Below are positions 1 to 5,336 of a stretch of DNA of 7,245 nucleotides, in pieces. Made by a program: the position numbers and the translations under genes. Below the pieces are notes generated by a model. The model ran no database searches, was not told where the DNA came from, and worked only from the letters and a program-made list of their open reading frames with translations. Location: contig CAIXSC010000885.1 of NCBI GenBank assembly GCA_903921945.1, positions 1 through 7,245 of the forward strand, in the 5' to 3' direction. The number at the start of each line of letters is the position of its first letter. Within the stretch, counting starts at the first letter, position 1. The DNA is from an uncultured Planctomycetaceae bacterium (GTDB lineage Bacteria; Planctomycetota; Planctomycetia; Pirellulales; Pirellulaceae).

Positions 1-148
1 GGCACATCGGTGGCTCATGCATCCACCCAAGATCGTTGAAAATCAGTCAACTTCCGTCAGAAACAGCATCCGTCCATGCTTTCCGTGTCATACCAAGTTA
101 GTCCGTGGCCAAAAAATCCACTCCCCATTCCCCATTCCCCACTAATCA
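1..148. other. Non-coding left flank after the PSD1 gene
   Basis: No gene or clear terminator is supported here. The stretch is more A/T-rich than the rest of the window and includes a run of six A residues (115-120 on the plus strand). A minus-strand ATG at 22-20 opens a short frame running off the left edge (M-H-E-P-P-M-C), but with only seven codons visible and a weak purine-rich site before it, it cannot be called. Confidence 0.5.
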
Positions 149-154
149 CTAATT
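123..154. repeat. Heptanucleotide tandem repeat overlapping the PSD1 stop codon
   Basis: The plus strand shows CCCCATT at 123-129 and again at 130-136, then CCCCACT (137-143), with an overlapping second series ACTAATC (141-147) and ACTAATT (148-154). The whole stretch has 7-bp periodicity. The TAG stop of the PSD1 gene (151-149 on the minus strand) falls inside the last unit. It resembles the short tandemly repeated heptamers (STRR) known from filamentous cyanobacteria, although homology is not implied. Confidence 0.7.
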
Positions 155-3100
155 CCGGTTCACGGTCTCATCCAGATTCAGCACGAGGTTGGCGAGTATT
201 GTCCAGGCGGCAGTTTCGGCAGGCGGGGCGACTCCGCGCGGGGCTGATTCGCCGACTTGGATCGCTTTACGAGCCGCTTCGGCATCGCGCGCGTACAGTT
301 CACGTTGGCGAGCAAGCGCCGCGGTGAGCAAGCCGCGTTCACGGTCGGTGGGGCCACGCGACAGGACGGTGCGGAAAAGATAGTCGATGCGCGCCGGGTC
401 AGCCGCTCCGCCTTCGGCAAGCACTCGTTCGGCGAGTGCTCGAGCGGCTTCGAAGTGTTGGGTGTCGTTCATGAGTTGCAGCGCTTGCAGCGGAGTGTTG
501 CTTCGTTCCCGCGCCATGCAGACTTGCTCGCGGTTTGGAGCGTCGAAGTTCGCCATGAAGGGAGGCGGGGCGGTGCGTTTGAGGAACGTGTAGAGACTCC
601 GGCGGTACAGGGCGGGGCCATGGTCCTGCAGATAGAACCGCGTGTTGCTGTCCGAGTAGCCGACGGGCTCCCAGATGTTCGCTGGCTGGTAGGGACGCAC
701 ACCTCGGCCGCCTTGTTCCAGATTGATCAGACCGCTGACGAAGAGCGCGTTGTCCCGAACCTGTTCGGCATCGAGTCGGAAACGCGGGCCGCGCGCGTAG
801 AGCCGATTCGCCGGATCGGCCACACGGACGGCCTGTTCGAGCCGCGCGTCTCGGCGAAATGCGGCGGTCATCACCAGTTGCTTGACCAGTCGTTTCATGT
901 CCCAGCCTGATTCGCGGAAATCGTTGGCGAGCCAGTCGAGCAATTCGGGATGCGATGGCGGTTCGCCTTGCGAACCGAAGTCGTAGCTGGTTTTCACGAG
1001 GCCGGTTCCGAACAGCTGCTGCCAAAAGCGATTGACAGCGACACGCGCGGTGAGCGGATTGTCGGGCGAGACCAGCCAGCGGGCGAGATCGAGCCGGTTG
1101 AGCCGCGCGCCGGGTGACGCGGGGCGAATAGGAGGCAGAATGGCGGGACCAGCCGGTTCGACGCGATCGCCCGGCTTGTCGTACTGGCCACGGACCATGA
1201 CGAACGATTCGCGGGGCTTTTCCATTTCGCGATAGACCATCGAGCCTGGCGCCGCATCGTCGGCGATCAGGCGAGCGTTGCGCGCCCCTTCCCACGCAGT
1301 ACGGGCGATTGCGAGTTCTTGGTTCAACGGCCGCGCAATGAACGCGATGTAAAACTGCCGCAGTTTGGCGGCTAGTTCGGGGGGAAGCGGTTTGTCGGGC
1401 CCCGCTTGGATCGCCGCGTTCAGGTCGGCCGGCAGTTCGGGTGGCGGCGTGGTGCCGACTCGCTGGCGCCAGGCGGCGAGCGACTGCGCGGGATCGCGAG
1501 TGGTCTCCGCAACGCCAACCACGGCCATCGCGTCCCAGTAGGCGATGCCGCCGGTTTGGTTCAGAGTCACGCCGTTGAGTCGATCACCGGGCTTCAGGCC
1601 TAGTTCCGCCGCACGCAGCGCAAGCTTGGTCCACTTGCCGAGCGCGACGGGCGCCTCGGTCGCGTTGTCGCGAACAAAGCCAGCCTCGCCGCGTTTCCAG
1701 GTGACGGTTTGGCCACCGACGGCGCCGACCGCGACCGACGCCGGCGGATCGACGGCGTCCACCCGCAACCACACTTCGAGCACTCCGTCTGCCGGGATGA
1801 CGATCGGTTTCAGTTTGAACTCGAGGGTGTCCGTGTACGACGCTGCCTGCGCTTGCCGTAGAACTCGCCGGCCAGCGACCGGGGCGAACGGCGGATCGAC
1901 CAGCCAGTCAACCGCGTTACGCGACGAACTTCGCGAGGTCGCGCCAAGCGGCAACGCGTCATCGAAGAGCGACTCGCGAATCGGCCCCGGCACCTCGGAA
2001 TTCGCCGTGACCGGGACATCGCTTGCCGGTTTGTCGCTTGCCGGTTTGTCCGCTACCGGTTTGTCCGCTACCGGTTTGTCGGCTGCCGGTTTGTCAGCTG
2101 CCGGTTTGTCGGCCGGATCTTGATAGGTGGCTTGAGCGGCGAGCGTTTCGAGCCAGACGCGGGCCTCCCGTTCGACTTTGCCGGCGGCCTCGGCGGCGGC
2201 CAGCAATTCGGGACGCGGCAGTTTGAGGAACGGCGGCGTGTTCGCGATATTGCCGTCCATGGCCGGGTCGGCGGCGCTATGGAAGAAAGCGTACAGCGAG
2301 TAGAACTCTTTGGTGGTTAGCGGGTCGTACTTGTGGTCGTGGCAGACCGCGCAGCCGGCGGTGAGGCCGAGCCACACCTGGGCGGTTGTCGAGGCTCGCT
2401 CGACAGCGTAGCGATAGACAAACTCGGCCTCGATGGAGCCGCCTTCGCTGGTGGTGACGTTACAGCGATTGAAACCGGTGGCGACGAGTTGGTCGGGAGT
2501 TGGATTGGGCAGCATGTCGCCCGCCAGTTGCCAGATGGTGAACTGGTCGAACGGCAGGTTTTTGTTGAACGCCTGGACGACCCAGTCACGGTAGGCCCAC
2601 ATGCGCCGCTCGTTGTCCAAGTGCAGGCCATGGGTGTCGGCGTAGCGGGCGGCGTCGAGCCAATGCCGGGCCATCTCTTCGCCGAATTGCGGGGCGGCGA
2701 GATAGCGATCGACCATGCGTTCGTAAGCGTTGGGGGCTTTGTCGCCCAGATAGGTGTCGACTTCCTTGATCGTGGGCGGCAGGCCGGTCAGGGCGAACGC
2801 GACACGGCGGATGAGCGTTTCACGGTCCGCTTGGGGGCGCCAAGCGAGTCCGGCGTCGCGAATCCGGCGTTCGAGAAACGCGTCGATGGGGCGCGAGTTC
2901 GCCGGTGTGTCATCGGATGCCGCTGCTGGAACCGGCGCCGGAGTGGTCGCGGGCGCAGCCACGGGAGTCGAAGGCGAATTCGCCGGAAGGGGCGCGGAGG
3001 TGGAAGCAGCGGGAAGGGCCGGTTTGACGATCGGTTCGAACGCCCAGTGACGTTGATAGCGGGCTCCTTCCGCGATCCATTTCCGGAGCAGTTCTTTCTG

Positions 3101-3472
3101 GGCGGCGGTCAGCGATTTCTTCGTGGCGGGCGGCGGCATGACCTCGGCCGGGTCCGTCGAAAGGATGCGGCGGATCAATTCGCTTGCGTCCGGTTTGCCC
3201 GGCACGATGACCGCCTTTTGGGGATCGGCAAACACGGCGTCGGCCAAGTCGAGTCGCAGATCTGCCTGCCGTTTCGCGTTATCGGGGCCGTGGCACGCGA
3301 AGCAGGCGTCGGAGAGCAAGGGACGAATGTCGCGGTTGAACGAGGTTTCGTCCGCGGCGGCCCGCGCGGCGATGCCTGGGGCAAACCACGTCTCGATGGC
3401 GAACGTGACGCCAACGGCAACGCTTGCGAGACAGTAGGCCAGGGAGAGTCTCGGTTGTGGCTCGCGGGACAT
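149..3472 (-). CDS. PSD1 / planctomycete cytochrome C domain protein (PSCyt1-DUF1549-DUF1553), exported
   Basis: This encodes 1107 aa. Residues 1 to about 40 look like a signal peptide, with a hydrophobic stretch ending in Ala-rich ARAAA before DETSF. PSCyt1 follows (about 44-150) with a CxxCH haem c motif, CFACH at C57/C60/H61, and a Met-Pro-Pro-Pro at 112-115 whose Met could be the axial ligand. A Pro/Ala/Ser linker (151-193) leads to DUF1549 (about 195-400), which carries the family signature GCAVCHDHKYDP with a second CxxCH at C374/C377/H378. A DKPxx repeat (455-484) and a beta-rich segment (about 530-655, possibly a jelly-roll binding domain) come next. DUF1553 (about 795-1055) shows LNRLDLARWL, NRFWQQLFGTGLV and CMARERSNTPLQAL. 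The start is supported by GGAGAA five bases upstream of the ATG. The protein is probably periplasmic or envelope-bound. These families are often said to act with DUF1501 or sulfatase partners in polysaccharide use, but their biochemistry is not established. Family assignment is firm; function is not. Confidence 0.95.
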   Translation of the reverse strand: MSREPQPRLSLAYCLASVAVGVTFAIETWFAPGIAARAAADETSFNRDIRPLLSDACFACHGPDNAKRQADLRLDLADAVFADPQKAVIVPGKPDASELIRRILSTDPAEVMPPPATKKSLTAAQKELLRKWIAEGARYQRHWAFEPIVKPALPAASTSAPLPANSPSTPVAAPATTPAPVPAAASDDTPANSRPIDAFLERRIRDAGLAWRPQADRETLIRRVAFALTGLPPTIKEVDTYLGDKAPNAYERMVDRYLAAPQFGEEMARHWLDAARYADTHGLHLDNERRMWAYRDWVVQAFNKNLPFDQFTIWQLAGDMLPNPTPDQLVATGFNRCNVTTSEGGSIEAEFVYRYAVERASTTAQVWLGLTAGCAVCHDHKYDPLTTKEFYSLYAFFHSAADPAMDGNIANTPPFLKLPRPELLAAAEAAGKVEREARVWLETLAAQATYQDPADKPAADKPAADKPVADKPVADKPASDKPASDVPVTANSEVPGPIRESLFDDALPLGATSRSSSRNAVDWLVDPPFAPVAGRRVLRQAQAASYTDTLEFKLKPIVIPADGVLEVWLRVDAVDPPASVAVGAVGGQTVTWKRGEAGFVRDNATEAPVALGKWTKLALRAAELGLKPGDRLNGVTLNQTGGIAYWDAMAVVGVAETTRDPAQSLAAWRQRVGTTPPPELPADLNAAIQAGPDKPLPPELAAKLRQFYIAFIARPLNQELAIARTAWEGARNARLIADDAAPGSMVYREMEKPRESFVMVRGQYDKPGDRVEPAGPAILPPIRPASPGARLNRLDLARWLVSPDNPLTARVAVNRFWQQLFGTGLVKTSYDFGSQGEPPSHPELLDWLANDFRESGWDMKRLVKQLVMTAAFRRDARLEQAVRVADPANRLYARGPRFRLDAEQVRDNALFVSGLINLEQGGRGVRPYQPANIWEPVGYSDSNTRFYLQDHGPALYRRSLYTFLKRTAPPPFMANFDAPNREQVCMARERSNTPLQALQLMNDTQHFEAARALAERVLAEGGAADPARIDYLFRTVLSRGPTDRERGLLTAALARQRELYARDAEAARKAIQVGESAPRGVAPPAETAAWTILANLVLNLDETVNRN
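2021..2110. repeat. Six 15-bp tandem repeats encoding (DKPxx)6 in the PSD1 protein
   Basis: Six 15-bp units share the core CCGGTTTGTC on the plus strand. On the coding strand they give DKPAA twice, DKPVA twice and DKPAS twice (residues 455-484). Units 1 and 2 are identical, 3 and 4 are identical, and 5 and 6 differ at one base. The repeat lies in a charged, Pro-rich spacer between DUF1549 and the beta-rich middle region and is likely disordered. Confidence 0.93.
2894..3022 (-). other. Pro/Ala/Ser-rich linker between the cytochrome and DUF1549 domains
   Basis: Residues 151-193 of the PSD1 protein are nearly all Ala, Pro, Ser, Thr and Val and contain no conserved motif. They probably form a flexible tether that holds the PSCyt1 haem domain away from the rest of the protein. 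Confidence 0.75.
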
Positions 3473-3477
3473 TCGGC

Positions 3478-3483
3478 TTCTCC
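3478..3483 (-). promoter_or_regulatory. Ribosome binding site of the PSD1 gene
   Basis: GGAGAA on the minus strand lies five bases before the ATG at 3472. It supports this start and the signal peptide that follows it. No convincing -35/-10 promoter pair could be recognised between this site and the terminator. Confidence 0.75.
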
Positions 3484-3494
3484 GGTGCTTGGAT

Positions 3495-3513
3495 CCGTTT
3501 GCGGGAAAAACGG
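3495..3513 (-). repeat. Small inverted repeat overlapping the terminator T-tract
   Basis: CCGTTT (3495-3500) and AAACGG (3508-3513) are perfect 6-bp complements separated by seven bases. On the minus strand the first arm, CCGTTT, includes the start of the T-tract of the terminator and the second arm, AAACGG, lies downstream towards the PSD1 gene. The pairing is seen directly; any regulatory meaning is speculative. Confidence 0.4.
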
Positions 3514-3539
3514 CCAGCGCGGCGAGGCCGCCGCGCTGG
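3506..3539 (-). terminator. Intrinsic (Rho-independent) terminator after the TlpA-like gene
   Basis: A perfect 10-bp inverted repeat, CCAGCGCGGC (3514-3523) and GCCGCGCTGG (3530-3539), with a six-base loop, lies 29 nt after the stop codon of the TlpA-like gene. Read on the minus strand, the hairpin is followed by CCG and then five T residues (3510-3506), the classic arrangement. It probably ends the upstream transcript, leaving only about 33 nt before the PSD1 start codon. On the plus strand the hairpin is followed by GAAAACG rather than T residues, so it acts in one direction only. Confidence 0.8.
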
Positions 3540-3568
3540 AAAACGACTTGCGTTTTACGATCGCGGGC

Positions 3569-4804
3569 TTACTGGGCGCCGTCAGCGGCCGCTTCGGGAG
3601 CTTTTTCCGCGATGAGCGCGGTGACGATCGCTTCGAGTTCGGCGAGCGGTTTGTAGCCGACTTCCTTCAAGCGAACTTTTCCCGAACGATCGATGAACAG
3701 CGTGGTGGGGAATCCCTCGAAATTTGGCACTCGGTCCCGCGTCGCGTCATCGCCGACGACGCAGGTGTAAGTCATGCCATTCTCCTTCATGAAGTCCTTG
3801 ATCAGCTTTTTCACGTCCTCCGGCGAGCCGTCTTCGTAGTTGATGCCGACGACATCAAAACCTTGTTTGCTGTACTTTTTTTGCAGTTCGATGAAGTGGG
3901 GGATTTCCATGCGGCATGGCGGGCACCAAGTTCCCCAGATATCGACGATCAGGACCTTGCCCCGGTAATCGGCCAGTTTACGAGGTTTGTCGTCGACGTC
4001 GGGCAGTTCGAAATCAAAAGGAAACGGCTCGAACGCCGCCAACTTTTGCTCCAGCTTTTTCGCTTTCGACGCCGCGATTGTCGCGTTGATGCTTTCCCGC
4101 CATGTCTTGAAGGCGGGCTGTTCGCGGAGCGGATTCAAGTCGGCGTCGGAGTCGAGCAGATTCAGGTCGTCGAAGCCGGCATCAACAGCTTCCGCCAGGT
4201 AGGCTTGGGCTTCAGCGAGCTTGTTGTCCTTCGCCATGAAGCAAGCGCCGTTGTAAAACGACTGCGCGACCAGGGCCCCTTCATCCGCGTCCAGCGGCTG
4301 GTATTTCTGTTGCAGTTGCCGCGCGAGTGCCGCGCCAGCCAGGAACAGCGGTCCGGCCGCCTTTTCACCGCTGGTTTGCAACGTTTGGATCGCGGCCCCC
4401 TGTTGGACTTTCGCGAGCATGATCGAGAGTTCGCGGCTATCAGGATTGGCTTGCAACCCTCGCTGGACCGCGGCGACCGCTTCGGTCAGTTCTCCCGCTT
4501 CGTAATGCGCGAGCGCCTGTTTCAAAACGTCGGCGGCAGCGCCGGTGGGGGGCATCCCGTCAGCCGCTGGCGTGTCCGTCGCGGGTGCGCTCGGCGCGGC
4601 ATCTGGCGCGGCATCTGGCGCGGCGGCGCCTGCACTGTTCGCGTTATCGCTTTGGCCATCAGTCGCGTTGGCAGCGGCCAGATCGCTGGTCGAAGTATTG
4701 GCCGCGGTCGGTCCACCGCCTCCGCTGGCGACGGTGGTGTCGCCACTCTTTCCACATCCCGCCAGCAACGCCAGCGACGCCACGAACCACAACCAATTTC
4801 TCAT
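3569..4804 (-). CDS. TlpA-like thioredoxin-domain lipoprotein with TPR-like region
   Basis: This encodes 411 aa when started at the ATG at 4804. The open frame continues upstream, but this start gives a lipoprotein signal peptide (MRNWLWFVASLALLAGC, lipobox LAGC, lipidated Cys17) and has GGAGAGG five bases upstream. Residues 18 to about 90 are a low-complexity Ala/Pro/Asp/Ser tether with small repeats. Residues 91 to about 240 are helical and TPR-like (ALAHYEAGELTEAV; later NLLDSDADLNPLREQPAF, a pattern common at the end of bacterial TPR arrays). Residues about 260-400 form an AhpC/TSA-Redoxin or TlpA-type thioredoxin fold, with active site WCPPC at 293-297 and the cis-Pro loop GFPTTLF (Pro366). 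It probably acts on the outer face of a membrane as a thiol-disulfide reductase; the substrate is unknown. The next gene downstream encodes a CxxCH cytochrome, which fits a role in haem-site thiol reduction, but this is inference. The gene ends just before a strong terminator. Confidence 0.92.
   Translation of the reverse strand: MRNWLWFVASLALLAGCGKSGDTTVASGGGGPTAANTSTSDLAAANATDGQSDNANSAGAAAPDAAPDAAPSAPATDTPAADGMPPTGAAADVLKQALAHYEAGELTEAVAAVQRGLQANPDSRELSIMLAKVQQGAAIQTLQTSGEKAAGPLFLAGAALARQLQQKYQPLDADEGALVAQSFYNGACFMAKDNKLAEAQAYLAEAVDAGFDDLNLLDSDADLNPLREQPAFKTWRESINATIAASKAKKLEQKLAAFEPFPFDFELPDVDDKPRKLADYRGKVLIVDIWGTWCPPCRMEIPHFIELQKKYSKQGFDVVGINYEDGSPEDVKKLIKDFMKENGMTYTCVVGDDATRDRVPNFEGFPTTLFIDRSGKVRLKEVGYKPLAELEAIVTALIAEKAPEAAADGAQ
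4593..4624. repeat. 12-bp direct repeat (about 2.7 copies) in the lipoprotein tether
   Basis: GGCGCGGCATCT occurs at 4593-4604 and 4605-4616, followed by the first eight bases again. It encodes the DAAP-type repeats of the disordered tether just after the lipidated Cys region of the TlpA-like protein. Confidence 0.8.
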
Positions 4805-4892
4805 GGAATCCTCTCCGAAAAAGACTCGCTCCATCCAACCTGTGTTTGGGCCGATCCGCCCGATGACTGCGCTTCGGTTCCCGGCCAATGGA
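4805..4892 (-). other. 88-nt intergenic region between the GGCT-like and TlpA-like genes
   Basis: Apart from the ribosome binding site at its downstream end, nothing decisive is visible: no hairpin followed by a T-tract and no clear promoter hexamers. The absence of a terminator leaves open read-through from the two upstream genes. An internal promoter cannot be excluded, since planctomycete promoters are poorly matched by simple consensus reading. Confidence 0.5.
4810..4816 (-). promoter_or_regulatory. Ribosome binding site deciding the start of the TlpA-like lipoprotein gene
   Basis: GGAGAGG on the minus strand lies five bases before the ATG at 4804. The same frame stays open upstream into the preceding gene, so this site together with the lipobox right after the ATG fixes the real start. 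Confidence 0.8.
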
Positions 4893-5318
4893 TCAAGGCG
4901 CGGCCGACGCGTTTGGCTCCGCATTCCATTCGACAAACCCATCGTCCCGGGCCGGCACGCGGCGATGGCTGCGGGCATGTTCCGGGTCGGCCAGAAAGTA
5001 GACATACGCGAGCTGGATAAGTCCATCGGCCAACGTTCGACATTCCACAGTTTCCCGCACGTACAGATCGACGTCCTCGACGCCGAAGCATTCGACTTCG
5101 TCGAGGGTCCGCAGTGTCGCCTCGACATCCGCCGGCTTGAGGAACCACAGTTCGCCAAGGACGCGGTCCGCGCCATGGACGACGGCTGGATACGGACCGA
5201 GGTCGTAGAGTTCACCGCGGATTTCGGCCGCTTCGATGCGTTGAGGCGTCCGTGGCCAGCAGCGTTCACGTTCCTGGCCGCGTTTCAACGTTCCGTAAAC
5301 AAATACCTGTGCGATCAT
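4893..5318 (-). CDS. Gamma-glutamylcyclotransferase-like (AIG2/GGCT fold) protein
   Basis: This encodes 141 aa from the ATG at 5318, the usual length for this family. The N-terminus MIAQVFVYGTLKRG carries the hallmark YGTLxxG substrate-binding loop. GELYDLGPYPAVV matches the following conserved segment, and LDEVECF contains the D-x-x-E motif whose Glu is the likely catalytic acid. LYVRETVEC and AYVYFL match the late strands. The family cyclises gamma-glutamyl groups to 5-oxoproline or acts on gamma-glutamylamines; the substrate here cannot be read from sequence. In most members Gly follows the catalytic Glu, whereas here it is Cys. A GTG at 5336 directly after the upstream stop would add six residues (MTARLA). 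I prefer the ATG because it has GAGG at six-base spacing and fits the family N-terminus. The gene lies 18 nt after the helicase-nuclease gene (or directly abuts it if the GTG is used), so co-transcription is likely. Confidence 0.88.
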   Translation of the reverse strand: MIAQVFVYGTLKRGQERERCWPRTPQRIEAAEIRGELYDLGPYPAVVHGADRVLGELWFLKPADVEATLRTLDEVECFGVEDVDLYVRETVECRTLADGLIQLAYVYFLADPEHARSHRRVPARDDGFVEWNAEPNASAAP

Positions 5319-5324
5319 GGCCAG

Positions 5325-5328
5325 CCTC
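5325..5328 (-). promoter_or_regulatory. Ribosome binding site deciding the start of the GGCT-like gene
   Basis: GAGG on the minus strand lies six bases before the ATG at 5318. The alternative GTG at 5336, which follows the TGA of the helicase-nuclease gene without a gap, has no comparable purine-rich site in front of it. This favours the ATG. Confidence 0.6.
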
Positions 5329-5336
5329 GCAGTCAC

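Noticed and set aside
1..22. Possible start of another minus-strand gene at 22
   Set aside because: Only seven codons are visible before the edge and the upstream purine-rich stretch is weak, so it cannot be supported.
399..1295. Second minus-strand frame of 298 codons inside the PSD1 gene
   Set aside because: It is the same strand in another frame, covering DUF1553. It is Arg-rich with no conserved motif, while the main frame matches DUF1553 without interruption.
2333..5020. Long plus-strand open frame of 895 codons
   Set aside because: It lies antisense to the PSD1, TlpA-like and GGCT-like genes, all of which have clear family motifs. Its translation is Arg/Gly-rich with no recognisable domain and it crosses the terminator. 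Long antisense frames are expected in high-G+C coding DNA.
4805..5269. Upstream extension of the TlpA-like frame (155 extra residues)
   Set aside because: It would overlap most of the GGCT-like gene and bury the lipoprotein signal peptide. The ATG at 4804 has a good ribosome binding site and an immediate lipobox.
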